From an uncultured Lachnospiraceae bacterium (lineage in GTDB: Bacteria > Bacillota > Clostridia > Lachnospirales > Lachnospiraceae): a stretch of 64,000 nt of DNA. Shown one piece after another: positions 6,721 to 15,093 of this stretch. Both the position numbers and the translations under genes were made by a program. The DNA is taken from NCBI GenBank assembly GCA_910579465.1, contig CAJTUB010000001.1, forward strand, positions 526,704-590,703, given 5' to 3'. Position 1 is the first letter of the stretch. The number at the start of each line of letters is the position of its first letter. The notes beneath the pieces are model-generated. The model made no database searches and was not told the DNA's origin. It saw only the letters and a list, made by a program, of their open reading frames with translations.

Positions 6721-8097
6721 TTATGCTTCTTTTAAGTACGCTTCATTGCGGGCAATGACCTGCTCCATGGCGGCAGGTCCCGGAGCGCCGAGCGTATTTC
6801 TTCTGGTGACGCAGGTTTCCATGCGGATGGCGTCGAAGATGTCTGCTTCAAATACCGGACTGATTGCCTGGTATTCCTCCAGGGTCATATCGTCGAGGGC
6901 GATGCCCTTCTGCTCGCAGAAGAGGACAAGCTGTCCGACGATGCCGTGCGCATCACGGAACGGGACGCCGTGGTTGACAAGGTAGTCTGCCGCATCCGTG
7001 GCATTGGTGAAGCCGTTTTTGGCGCTGGCTTCCATGACCTCCGGATGGATGGTCATGGTGGAAATCATGCCGGTAAACAGGGCAAGACAGCCCTTTACGG
7101 TGTCGATGGCGTCGAAGGTAAGCTCCTTATCCTCCTGCATATCCTTATTGTAGGCAAGCGGAAGCCCCTTCATCGTAGTCAGGATGGAAATCAGGGCGCC
7201 GTAGACCCGTCCGGTCTTGCCGCGGACAAGCTCTGCGATATCCGGGTTCTTTTTCTGCGGCATAATGCTGCTGCCGGTCGAGTAGGCGTCGTCCAGCGTA
7301 ATGAAACGGTACTCGTTGGAGTTCCAGAGAATGATTTCCTCACAGAAGCGGCTGAGGTGCATCATAATCGTGGAGGAGGCGCTTAACAGCTCGATTAAAT
7401 AATCCCGGTCGGAAACGGAATCCATGCTGTTTTGCGTGGCTCCGGTAAAGTCTAAGAGGGAGGCGGTATAGTCCCGGTCCAGCGGGTAGGTCGTGCCGGC
7501 AAGGGCTCCCGCGCCAAGCGGGCAGTAGTTTAAGCGTGCTTTCGTATCCGCAAGACGGGAACGGTCGCGCTTAAACATCTCAAAGTAAGCGCCGATGTGG
7601 TGGGCGAAGGTGACTGGCTGTGCCTTCTGCAGATGGGTAAAGCCCGGCATATAGGTCGTAAGGTTTTCCTTCATTAAAAGATGCAGTTCTTTTAACAGGG
7701 AAAGCAAAAGCTCGTCCATAGCGGTGATTTCGTCCCGGATGTAGAGCTTCATATCAAGCGCTACCTGGTCGTTGCGGCTGCGGCCGGTGTGGAGCTTTTT
7801 CCCGGTCTCGCCGATACGGGCAATCAGGTTTGCCTCGACGAAGCTGTGGATGTCCTCCTGCGTTCCGTCAATGACAAGGGTGCCGTTTGCAATATCCTGT
7901 TCAATCCCGGAAAGCCCGGCAATAATGGTGTCCCGTTCCGCGTCGGTTAAGATGCCCTGCTTTGCAAGCATCGTAACATGTGCGATGCTGCCGCGGATGT
8001 CCTGATGGTAAAACTTCTGGTCAAAGCCGATGGAAGCGTTAAAGTTATGTACCAGTTGGTCCGTTTCTTTCGTAAAACGACCGCCCCAAAGTTTCAT
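6721..8097 (-). CDS. argH: Argininosuccinate lyase
   Basis: This 458-residue enzyme cleaves argininosuccinate to arginine and fumarate, the last step of arginine synthesis. It shows the family start MKLWGGRF, the TGRSRNDQVALDMKLY stretch near residue 110 and the fumarase-superfamily signature GSSIMPQKKNPD near residue 278, which carries the catalytic serine loop. The start is placed at the ATG at 8097 because AAGGAGA lies about 7 nt upstream and homologues begin MKLWGGRF; a TTG 18 nt earlier is open but has no ribosome-binding site. argG is not in the window. It is divergent from ackA. Confidence 0.96.
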   Translation of the reverse strand: MKLWGGRFTKETDQLVHNFNASIGFDQKFYHQDIRGSIAHVTMLAKQGILTDAERDTIIAGLSGIEQDIANGTLVIDGTQEDIHSFVEANLIARIGETGKKLHTGRSRNDQVALDMKLYIRDEITAMDELLLSLLKELHLLMKENLTTYMPGFTHLQKAQPVTFAHHIGAYFEMFKRDRSRLADTKARLNYCPLGAGALAGTTYPLDRDYTASLLDFTGATQNSMDSVSDRDYLIELLSASSTIMMHLSRFCEEIILWNSNEYRFITLDDAYSTGSSIMPQKKNPDIAELVRGKTGRVYGALISILTTMKGLPLAYNKDMQEDKELTFDAIDTVKGCLALFTGMISTMTIHPEVMEASAKNGFTNATDAADYLVNHGVPFRDAHGIVGQLVLFCEQKGIALDDMTLEEYQAISPVFEADIFDAIRMETCVTRRNTLGAPGPAAMEQVIARNEAYLKEA

Positions 8098-8134
8098 AGT
8101 AATGTCTCCTTTCAAACCGGTTCTACTGTGCGTA

Positions 8135-8163
8135 ATCGTAACACAAATCGGGACGCTTGTCTA
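8135..8163 (-). promoter_or_regulatory. Promoter of argH
   Basis: On the minus strand TAGACA (8163-8158), 17 bp, then TACGAT (8140-8135) preceded by TGT, which gives an extended -10. No obvious ARG box palindrome was identified beside it. Confidence 0.55.
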
Positions 8164-8193
8164 TCATTTTTAAGGAAAAACTCAGAAAAAGGC

Positions 8194-8222
8194 TTGTCTC
8201 CGCCGCCGATTAGGGGTATAAT
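8194..8222 (+). promoter_or_regulatory. Promoter of ackA
   Basis: TTGTCT (8194-8199), 17 bp, TATAAT (8217-8222). Transcription would begin near 8229 and leave a leader of about 100 nt rich in short complementary segments. I could not assign that leader to a known riboswitch. Confidence 0.7.
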
Positions 8223-8332
8223 GGAAAAAAGCGCCGGTGCTATGGCCGGAACGGACTGCTGTGCGTAAGCATAGTGGTTCTTTCTGCTGTCAGAGAGGTG
8301 AAAGCCCGGCACAAATATAGGAGGAAAGAAAA

Positions 8333-9523
8333 ATGAAGATTTTAGTAATTAACTGCGGAAGCTCGTCCCTGAAATACCAGTTGATTGACATGGAGAATGA
8401 GGCAGTTCTTGCAAAGGGACTCTGTGAGCGCATCGGGATTGCAGGCTCTAAGCTGACCCACAAGCCGGCAGGGAAGGATGTCTTAGAGAAGGAAGAGGCA
8501 ATGCCGGACCATCAGGTTGCAGTAAAGCTTGTACTTGCAGCTCTGCAGGATAAGGTCTACGGTGTGATTTCCGATGTAAATGAGATTGCCGCAGTCGGTC
8601 ATCGTGTGCTCCATGCGGGAAAGTATTACAGTGATTCCATCGTGGTAAACGAGGATGTAAAAAAGGTAGTGCGTGACTGCTTTGACCTCGGACCGTTACA
8701 CAACCCGGCGAATTTAATCGGTATTGAAGCGTGCGAGGCGGCAATGCCGGGGATTCCGAATGTGGCAGTGTTCGATACGGCGTTCCACCAGACCATGCCG
8801 GAAAAGGCATATATGTATGCAATTCCTTATGAGTATTATGAAAAGTATGATATCCGCAGATACGGCTTCCATGGAACAAGCCACCGTTTTGTTTCCAAGA
8901 GGACGATTGAGTTCGGGAAGCTGGACCCGGACAATTCCAAGGTAATCGTGTGTCATCTCGGCAACGGCGGCAGCATTTCAGCTGTAGTAAACGGAAAGTG
9001 CGTGGATACGAGTATGGGGCTGACTCCGTTGGAAGGCCTGATTATGGGGACGAGAAGCGGTGACCTTGACCCGGCGGTGGTGCAGTACATTGCCAACAAG
9101 GAAGGAAAGGACGTAAACGAGGTAATCAACATTTTAAATAAGAAGTCCGGCATTTTCGGTATCTCCGGTGTGTCCAGCGATTTCCGTGACGTGCAGAAGG
9201 CACAGAGGGAAGGAAACAAGAGGGCGGACATTGCAGTCGAGGCGTTTGTATACCGTGTGGCAAAGTACATCGGCGCCTATGTAGCTGCGATGAACGGTGT
9301 GGATGCGATTACGTTTACCGCCGGCGTAGGTGAGAATGACGCGGTAATCCGCAATGCAATCTGCTCTTATCTCGGTTATCTCGGCGTAACCGTGGATGCA
9401 AAGAAGAATGAGCTCCGCGGCGAAGAGGTGGAGATTTCCGGTGCGGATTCCAAGGTAAAGGTATACGTTATCCCGACGAATGAGGAGCTTGCAATCGCAA
9501 GGGAGACAAAGGCTTTAATTTAA
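8333..9523 (+). CDS. ackA: Acetate kinase
   Basis: This 396-residue enzyme interconverts acetyl phosphate plus ADP with acetate plus ATP, the energy-yielding last step of acetate fermentation. It is full-length. It starts with MKILVINCGSSSLKYQL (the first ASKHA phosphate loop) and has VFDTAFHQTMP near residue 143, GFHGTSHRFVS near 179, CHLGNGGSISA near 208 and FTAGVGEN near 326. GGAGG is placed 9-10 nt before the ATG. Phosphotransacetylase (pta), often adjacent, is not next to it here. It is monocistronic, with its own promoter; the next operon has a separate strong promoter. Confidence 0.97.
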   Translation: MKILVINCGSSSLKYQLIDMENEAVLAKGLCERIGIAGSKLTHKPAGKDVLEKEEAMPDHQVAVKLVLAALQDKVYGVISDVNEIAAVGHRVLHAGKYYSDSIVVNEDVKKVVRDCFDLGPLHNPANLIGIEACEAAMPGIPNVAVFDTAFHQTMPEKAYMYAIPYEYYEKYDIRRYGFHGTSHRFVSKRTIEFGKLDPDNSKVIVCHLGNGGSISAVVNGKCVDTSMGLTPLEGLIMGTRSGDLDPAVVQYIANKEGKDVNEVINILNKKSGIFGISGVSSDFRDVQKAQREGNKRADIAVEAFVYRVAKYIGAYVAAMNGVDAITFTAGVGENDAVIRNAICSYLGYLGVTVDAKKNELRGEEVEISGADSKVKVYVIPTNEELAIARETKALI

Positions 9524-9535
9524 TTAAAAAAATAG

Positions 9536-9564
9536 TTGACAAATAGAATGACGAATACTATAAT
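9536..9564 (+). promoter_or_regulatory. Strong promoter of yceD-rpmF
   Basis: Consensus TTGACA (9536-9541), 17-bp spacer and consensus TATAAT (9559-9564). Confidence 0.88.
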
Positions 9565-9625
9565 GTTCTAGTGTGGGTTTTGAGCCATACCCAAGGTATG
9601 CCATTTGGCGGGACAGGAGCTTTGT

Positions 9626-10153
9626 ATGACAGTATCTTTATCTGAGGTTATGCAGGTCGCAGGCGGAGTGTTTACAAGAGAGATTCCGTACGGGCCGGAA
9701 GAGTTTTGCTATGCGGGAGGGCGGTATCCGTTTCTGGAAAAGAAGCCGGTGCGTCTGACGATGACGAATCTCGGAGGAAAAAAGATAAAGATTGTACTGG
9801 AGGGCGAGGTGAAGGTTTCCCTGCCTTGTGGCCGCTGTCTCAGGGAGGTAGCTGTGTCGATTCCGTTCCAGACGGAGCGGGAGGTCGATTTTTCCCAGAG
9901 CAATGAGGAAAGAGCTGCCGATTTGGACGAAACCAGTTTTATAAACGGATACGATTTAGACGTGGACGCATTTGTCTGCGAGGAAATCTTGCTTGGGTTC
10001 CCCATGAAGGTTCTGTGTCAGGAAGACTGCAAAGGAATCTGCAAGGTTTGCGGAGCAAATCTGAACGAGGGCGAGTGTGGCTGTGACCGCACGGAACCGG
10101 ATCCGAGAATGTCTGTTATCCGAGATATTTTTAACAACTTTAAGGAGGTGTAA
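9626..10153 (+). CDS. YceD family protein (DUF177)
   Basis: This 175-residue member of the YceD/DUF177 family is almost always encoded before ribosomal protein L32 and is linked to 23S rRNA accumulation in some bacteria. Cysteine pairs typical of the family are visible: LPCGRCLREV near residue 68, then CQEDCKGICKVCGANLN near 138 and CGC after it. The family start and AGGAG (9615-9619) favour the ATG at 9626 over a TTG at 9605. It ends 2 bp before rpmF, so the two are cotranscribed and probably coupled in translation. Confidence 0.9.
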   Translation: MTVSLSEVMQVAGGVFTREIPYGPEEFCYAGGRYPFLEKKPVRLTMTNLGGKKIKIVLEGEVKVSLPCGRCLREVAVSIPFQTEREVDFSQSNEERAADLDETSFINGYDLDVDAFVCEEILLGFPMKVLCQEDCKGICKVCGANLNEGECGCDRTEPDPRMSVIRDIFNNFKEV

Positions 10154-10155
10154 TC

Positions 10156-10338
10156 ATGGGAGCAATTTGTCCGAAGAATAAGCATTCCAAGGCAAGACGT
10201 GACAGTCGCAGAGCAAACTGGAAGATGACTGCCCCGAACCTTGTAAAGTGCAGCAAGTGCGGCGCGCTTATGATGCCGCATAGAGTATGCAAGGCCTGCG
10301 GTTCTTATAACAAGAAGGAAATCATCACGGCTGAGTAA
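10156..10338 (+). CDS. rpmF: 50S ribosomal protein L32 (bL32)
   Basis: This 60-residue bL32 component of the large ribosomal subunit has the family start GAICPKNKHSKARRDSRRAN and a zinc-ribbon made of CSKCG (about residue 33) and CKACG (about 46). It is therefore the zinc-binding (C+) form. AAGGAGGTGTAATC precedes the ATG. It is the last gene of the yceD-rpmF operon and is followed by a terminator. Confidence 0.97.
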   Translation: MGAICPKNKHSKARRDSRRANWKMTAPNLVKCSKCGALMMPHRVCKACGSYNKKEIITAE

Positions 10339-10384
10339 TACAGTGCCGGTGAGTGATACGGAATAGGACAGGACGCAACATAAG

Positions 10385-10428
10385 AGCCTTTGCCCGGTAG
10401 GTGAAAGACTACGGGCAGGGGCTTTTTT
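10385..10428 (+). terminator. Terminator of yceD-rpmF
   Basis: AGCCTTTGCCC (10385-10395) pairs with GGGCAGGGGCT (10413-10423 region), allowing small bulges, followed by TTTTTT. Confidence 0.8.
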
Positions 10429-10548
10429 CTTCGTTACCTCCCAGAGAGCACCGCATTGTATCAGTGTAGTAAGGCGAAATCCCAGAGAGCTGTTTTTGTT
10501 AAACAGGGACAGGGGCTGATCCGGGTGCATTGCCGGTATAATGAATGC

Positions 10549-10577
10549 TTGCATTTTGCAGTGCAATATGCTACTAT
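10549..10577 (+). promoter_or_regulatory. Candidate promoter of rho; the 10429-10752 gap
   Basis: TTGCAT (10549-10554), 17 bp, TACTAT (10572-10577). It would leave a leader of about 170 nt before rho, AT-rich and without a structure I recognise. Apart from this and the rpmF terminator I see nothing in the 413-bp gap. A 73-codon open frame there has no ribosome-binding site. Confidence 0.45.
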
Positions 10578-10752
10578 AGAAGAAAAGAAACGCTATGAGG
10601 AAGTTTTTTCGATACGGTTCAGTAAATTTTCCCCAATTATAATACGATTGTATATAAAGTTCGGTAAGAAAAATTAATGAATGTTAAAATCAAAAGAGTT
10701 AATTATGGGTTGAGATAACGTAAAAATCACTGCAGTTTTAAGAGGAGGTTTT

Positions 10753-12537
10753 ATGGAAGCTTATTTTAACATGACAATTGCGCAGCTGAAAGAGGAGGCA
10801 AAGAAACGCGGAATCAAGGGAGTTTCTGCTATGAAAAAGCAGGAGCTGGCAGAGCTTCTTTTAAAGGAGGACCAGAAGGCTGCACAAAAGAAGGCAGTAC
10901 AGGAGGAGAAGACCGAAAAGAAAAATGCGGAGAGAACCATGCCTGTGGACAAGCCTGCTCCTGCAGATAAGCCTGTGCCTGCGGATAAACCTGCCGGGGA
11001 GGCTCCGAGGTATGAGGCGCAGCCGGAGCGGAGGCCGGTACGGCAGAATGCAGGGGGTCAGGAGCGTCCGTCCGGAAGACCGCAGAGTCAGAGAACCGCT
11101 CCGAGACAGGAATATATGTCCGGGAGGCCGCAGTCACGGAATACAGGAGCAGGCCAGGAGCGTCCGTCCGGAAGGCCGCAGGTACAGGGGACGGGTACCG
11201 GTCAGGAGCGTCCGTCCGGAAGACCGCAGGTACAAATGGGGACCGGGCAGGAACGTCTGACGGGAAGACCGCAGCCGCGGACTGCAGGCATGGGGCAGGA
11301 ACGTACATCCGGGAGAATGGGGCAGCAGACGTCCGGGGAAGGAGCGTCCAACGAGACTTCGTACCAGCCGCGTTTTGAGCCAGACAAGGTTACACCGTCA
11401 GATATCCAGAGTCTGGACAGCGGGGAGACACGTTCCGGTATTTTAGAGATTATGCCGGAGAACTTTGGCTTTATCCGCTGTGACAATTACCTTCCGGGGG
11501 AAAATGATGTCTATGTTTCTCCTTCACAAATCCGTCGTTTCGGTTTGAGAACAGGAGATATTATCTGCGGGAATACGAAGATAAGGATGCAGGGAGAGAA
11601 GTTCAGCGCCTTGCTCTATATTAAAAATGTGAACGGGATTCCGGTGGACGAGCTTGTAAAACGGAAGCGGTTTGAAGACCTGACGCCGATTTTCCCGAAT
11701 GAACGCATTCATCTGGAAACGCCGGGTTGCAGCCTGTCCATGCGTATGGTGGATTTGATTTCCCCGATTGGGAAGGGACAGCGAGGCATGATTGTTTCCC
11801 AGCCGAAGGCAGGAAAAACGACTCTCTTAAAGCAGATTGCAAAGGCGATTACGACAAATCATCCGGATATGAACATGATTATTCTTCTGATTGACGAGCG
11901 TCCGGAGGAGGTAACGGACATCAAGGAGTCGATTGAAGGAAAGACCGTGGAGGTAATTTACTCTACCTTTGACGAGCTTCCGGAGAACCATAAGCGGGTT
12001 TCCGAAATGGTAATCGAGCGTGCAAAGCGTCTGGTAGAGCAGAAGCGGGACGTGGTGATTTTGCTTGACAGCATTACCCGTCTGGCACGCGCCTACAATC
12101 TTACGATTCCGGCAAGTGGCAGGACCTTATCCGGCGGTCTTGACCCGGCAGCCCTTCATATGCCGAAAAAGTTTTTCGGCGCGGCAAGAAATATGCGCGA
12201 GGGCGGCAGCCTTACGATTCTGGCAACGGCGCTGGTAGAGACCGGGAGCCGTATGGACGACGTGGTATTCGAGGAATTTAAAGGAACCGGCAACATGGAG
12301 CTGCAGCTGGACCGGAACCTTTCCGAGCGCAGGGTATTCCCGGCGATTGATCTGCCGCGTTCGAGCACACGGCGGGATGATTTGCTTCTGACAAAGGAGG
12401 AGCAGGAGGCAATCTCTATCATTCGTAAAATGTTCAGCAATTCTAAGGCAGAGGAGTCCATGGAAAATATTATGCGTACGTTCCAAAATACGAAGAATAA
12501 TGCGGAGTTTGTTGAAATGATTAAAAAGTACCGATAA
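10753..12537 (+). CDS. rho: Transcription termination factor Rho with a long disordered repeat insert
   Basis: This 594-residue protein is a hexameric RNA helicase that ends transcription; E. coli Rho has 419. Domains in order: Rho_N helical domain (about 1-40); a Lys/Glu/Pro-rich linker (41-90); a Gly/Arg/Gln/Pro insert with imperfect copies of GQERPSGRPQ (about 100-190); a cold-shock RNA-binding domain (about 220-300, ENFGFIRCDNYLPGENDVYV); and the RecA-like motor. In the motor are SQPKAGKTTLLKQIA (P-loop, about 350), LLIDERPEEVTDI, LLDSITRLARAYN and GGSLTILATALVETGSRMDD. The core is intact. The insert is positively charged and looks unstructured. AGAGGAGG precedes the ATG. Confidence 0.95.
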   Translation: MEAYFNMTIAQLKEEAKKRGIKGVSAMKKQELAELLLKEDQKAAQKKAVQEEKTEKKNAERTMPVDKPAPADKPVPADKPAGEAPRYEAQPERRPVRQNAGGQERPSGRPQSQRTAPRQEYMSGRPQSRNTGAGQERPSGRPQVQGTGTGQERPSGRPQVQMGTGQERLTGRPQPRTAGMGQERTSGRMGQQTSGEGASNETSYQPRFEPDKVTPSDIQSLDSGETRSGILEIMPENFGFIRCDNYLPGENDVYVSPSQIRRFGLRTGDIICGNTKIRMQGEKFSALLYIKNVNGIPVDELVKRKRFEDLTPIFPNERIHLETPGCSLSMRMVDLISPIGKGQRGMIVSQPKAGKTTLLKQIAKAITTNHPDMNMIILLIDERPEEVTDIKESIEGKTVEVIYSTFDELPENHKRVSEMVIERAKRLVEQKRDVVILLDSITRLARAYNLTIPASGRTLSGGLDPAALHMPKKFFGAARNMREGGSLTILATALVETGSRMDDVVFEEFKGTGNMELQLDRNLSERRVFPAIDLPRSSTRRDDLLLTKEEQEAISIIRKMFSNSKAEESMENIMRTFQNTKNNAEFVEMIKKYR

Positions 12538-12570
12538 AGTCAAAATAGGAAGAGGAAAAGGAGAAAAGCG

Positions 12571-13245
12571 ATGGCTGCAATTGACAATGACTGGCTTCCT
12601 GCAGTGAATGCAGAGTTTAAGAAGCCTTATTATGCACAGTTATATCAGTTTGTAAAAGAGGAGTATTCCAAGACGTTGGTTTTCCCGCCTGCGGACGAGA
12701 TTTTTTCCGCCCTGCATCTGACCCCTCTGTCGAAGGTAAAGGTAGTAATTATCGGACAGGACCCGTATCATAATGTCGGACAGGCCCACGGACTTTGCTT
12801 TTCCGTAAGACCGGATGTGGAGGTTCCGCCGTCTCTGGTTAATATTTATAAGGAGCTGCAGACGGACTGCGGTTGCCGGATTCCGAACAACGGCTATCTT
12901 GTAAAGTGGGCAGAGCAGGGCGTGCTTCTTCTGAATACCGTGCTGACTGTCCGCGCACATCAGGCGAACTCCCACAAGGGACAGGGCTGGGAGAAGTTTA
13001 CCGATGCGATTATACAGGCAGTCAATGAACAGGACCGCCCGATTGTTTATCTTCTCTGGGGTCGTCCGGCGCAGAGCAAGATGCCGATGCTGACGAATCC
13101 GAAGCATAAGGTGCTTACCGCGCCTCATCCGAGTCCGCTTTCTGCAAGCAGAGGCTTCTTTGGCTGCCGGCATTTTTCGCAGGCGAATGCATTTTTAGAG
13201 GAGAACGGCTTAGAGCCGATTGACTGGCAGATTGAAGATGTGTAA
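12571..13245 (+). CDS. ung: Uracil-DNA glycosylase (family 1)
   Basis: This 224-residue enzyme removes uracil from DNA at the start of base-excision repair. Family 1 motifs are complete: the water-activating GQDPYHNVGQAHGLCFS loop (about residue 62, catalytic Asp in QDPYH), LLNTVLTVR (about 117), LLWGRPAQSK (about 158) and the DNA-intercalating HPSPLSASRGFFG (about 188). Its length is normal and it has no transit or signal sequence. It lies 33 bp after rho on the same strand, with AGGAAAAGGAG upstream, so the two may be cotranscribed. Confidence 0.96.
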   Translation: MAAIDNDWLPAVNAEFKKPYYAQLYQFVKEEYSKTLVFPPADEIFSALHLTPLSKVKVVIIGQDPYHNVGQAHGLCFSVRPDVEVPPSLVNIYKELQTDCGCRIPNNGYLVKWAEQGVLLLNTVLTVRAHQANSHKGQGWEKFTDAIIQAVNEQDRPIVYLLWGRPAQSKMPMLTNPKHKVLTAPHPSPLSASRGFFGCRHFSQANAFLEENGLEPIDWQIEDV

Positions 13246-13289
13246 AGAACCAGAGGTTTATTTTGTTTATCAGGAGGTAAGAGAGAAAG

Positions 13290-14297
13290 ATGGAAAAAGA
13301 GATACTGTTTGATGAAGGTTTCAGAGGAAACAGATATATTGTTCAAAACGGTAAGGTTTTGGTAGAAAAGGCAGCCGGATTCGCCGATTTGCCAAATGAA
13401 ATCCCAAATACAACCGATACCAGATTTGCGAGCGCGTCAGCGGGTAAGGTGTTTGTTGCGACAGGCATCCTGCAGCTGATAGAACAGGGGAAAATAGAGT
13501 TTGAGGATACCTTAGGGAAGCTCCTGGATATTGAGCTGAATGAGATTGACAAGGATGTTACCGTAAGACAGCTTTTGACGCATACGTCGGGTGTTCCCGA
13601 TTATTTTGATGAAAGCGTCATGGAGGAATATGAGGAGTTATGGACAGACTATCCGAATTATAAAATCAGGCACAACAATGATTTGCTTCCGTTGTTTATC
13701 AACAAACCGATGATGTATCCGAAGGGAGAAAGGTTCCAGTACAATAACTCTGGTTATGTACTGCTTGCAGCGATACTTGAGAAGGTTACCGGAATGTTTT
13801 TTGACGAATATCTGAAAGCCAATGTGTTTGATGTATGCGGCATGGCTTCGACCGGCTACTATGAGCTGGACAAGCTGCCGTCCCGGTGTGCGAATAATTA
13901 CATTTATTGTGCCGGAACCAACGAATATCGTACCAACATATTTTCTGTTGACGTCAAAGGGACAGGGGCAGGCGGCGCATTTATTACCGTAAAGGATATC
14001 GTCAGCTTTTGGACTGCCTTGTCAGAGGGAAGGCTGCTTTCCAGGGAATTGGTCTCCGGTATGCTCAGTAAGCAGAGCGGGGACGGCTCCGATGCGGAAG
14101 AGGGATACTACGGCTATGGCGTATGGATTATCGATAACCCTGCGGGGAAGGACCTTGCTTATTTCCAGGGCTGTGACCCGGGCGTCAGTTTCTTTTCGGA
14201 GTACAATCCGAATAACGGCATTATTTCGGTGCTGGTAAGCAATTACGGAGATGATGTCTGGAAGGAAATGAGGAAGATAAGAGAGGCTCTTTATTAA
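13290..14297 (+). CDS. Serine hydrolase of the beta-lactamase / penicillin-binding family (S12-like)
   Basis: This 335-residue protein has the fold signs of class C beta-lactamase-like hydrolases. SxxK appears within FASASAGKVF (about residue 52), the YxN motif as FQYNNSGYVLL (about 153), and LLTHTSGVPDYFDE (about 95) is the usual loop between them. There is no signal peptide or membrane segment, so it is likely a cytoplasmic esterase, peptidase or amide hydrolase rather than an antibiotic-resistance enzyme; the substrate is unknown. AGGAGGT lies 11 nt before the ATG. It follows ung by 44 bp on the same strand. Confidence 0.88.
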   Translation: MEKEILFDEGFRGNRYIVQNGKVLVEKAAGFADLPNEIPNTTDTRFASASAGKVFVATGILQLIEQGKIEFEDTLGKLLDIELNEIDKDVTVRQLLTHTSGVPDYFDESVMEEYEELWTDYPNYKIRHNNDLLPLFINKPMMYPKGERFQYNNSGYVLLAAILEKVTGMFFDEYLKANVFDVCGMASTGYYELDKLPSRCANNYIYCAGTNEYRTNIFSVDVKGTGAGGAFITVKDIVSFWTALSEGRLLSRELVSGMLSKQSGDGSDAEEGYYGYGVWIIDNPAGKDLAYFQGCDPGVSFFSEYNPNNGIISVLVSNYGDDVWKEMRKIREALY

Positions 14298-14330
14298 GGA
14301 GAGGGGAGGTTTGAAGCGAAGGGGCGTGAT

Positions 14331-14642
14331 ATGAAGAAAGAATTTTTAGAACGGTTTCTTTTTCAAATGGAAGAATTGAAAAAGAAAAGTGATGGAGATG
14401 CGGTTGTTTATGATGAATTTGGCGTCTACAATAAAGTCGTATACATTGAAAATGTATTATTAGAAGCAAGGGAACTGATAAAGCATGGGGAGAAGAGAAT
14501 CGCATTAGAAAATATGTTGCAAAACATAAATGAGGTAGGAATTGTACTTGATGTAGATATCATTGCTTTAGCCCGGAAAGCATTTGGAGAAAATATTTCT
14601 TCTGATATCGAGGAGCTATTGGACGCGGTGACTTGCAAGTGA
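14331..14642 (+). CDS. Small acidic protein, possible immunity protein (MafI-like)
   Basis: This 103-residue helical acidic protein is encoded in AT-rich DNA. The segment HGEKRIALENMLQNINEVGI with the following DVDIIALARKAFG resembles small immunity proteins of the MafI type, in which a short helical protein neutralises a secreted toxin; this is from recall only. GAAGGGGCG lies before the ATG. It lies 33 bp after the serine hydrolase and 48 bp before another immunity-like gene with the same base composition, so the pair probably arrived together. No toxin gene is present. Confidence 0.55.
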   Translation: MKKEFLERFLFQMEELKKKSDGDAVVYDEFGVYNKVVYIENVLLEARELIKHGEKRIALENMLQNINEVGIVLDVDIIALARKAFGENISSDIEELLDAVTCK

Positions 14643-14690
14643 CAGAGGAGAAATTTTTTGTTAATATCAGTTGCAATAGAGGAATGCAAA

Positions 14691-15020
14691 ATGGACGACA
14701 TATATAAACTATGCAAAGAGATCGTGACCTGCTTGCAAAATGAAGATTATGATTTTCTTAATGAGCATAATGCATTATGCAGAGTATCAGAGGAAGATAT
14801 GAAAAGGGTTTTGCATGAATATGGAGGTTGCCTTTCAACAATTCCGAATGGAGAAGATACGTTGGATATATATAAGTATAATGATAATTCGGGATTAAAG
14901 GTTGATTTGGATTTATGGATTGATGGCAAAAGAAGTGATTTGACGCTGCAAATAGAAATTAAATTTGATAAAAATAATAAAATCAGTAGCTATATGATAT
15001 TAGATATTTTAGTAATGTGA
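14691..15020 (+). CDS. DUF7668-like protein, possible immunity protein
   Basis: This 109-residue protein is encoded in AT-rich DNA. The N-terminal helix pair (LCKEIVTCLQNEDYDFL) is followed by EYGGCLSTIP, and the end has a beta-rich LDLWIDGKRSDLTLQIEI. This pattern I recall as DUF7668, found in polymorphic-toxin neighbourhoods. AGAGGA (14678-14683) lies 7 nt before the ATG at 14691, so that start is preferred over an upstream open TTG at 14658. Together with the preceding gene it looks like an orphan immunity cassette. Function is inferred from context and pattern only. Confidence 0.55.
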   Translation: MDDIYKLCKEIVTCLQNEDYDFLNEHNALCRVSEEDMKRVLHEYGGCLSTIPNGEDTLDIYKYNDNSGLKVDLDLWIDGKRSDLTLQIEIKFDKNNKISSYMILDILVM

Positions 15021-15093
15021 AAATATCTGCTGCAGAGCAGTGTTTATTGCAGCAGTATAAGTGAAAGGTTTGTGAAAAGGAGGGCAGTTTCAT

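Noticed and set aside
10456..10677. 73-codon plus-strand frame before rho
   Set aside because: No ribosome-binding site and no recognisable sequence. It overlaps the candidate rho promoter.
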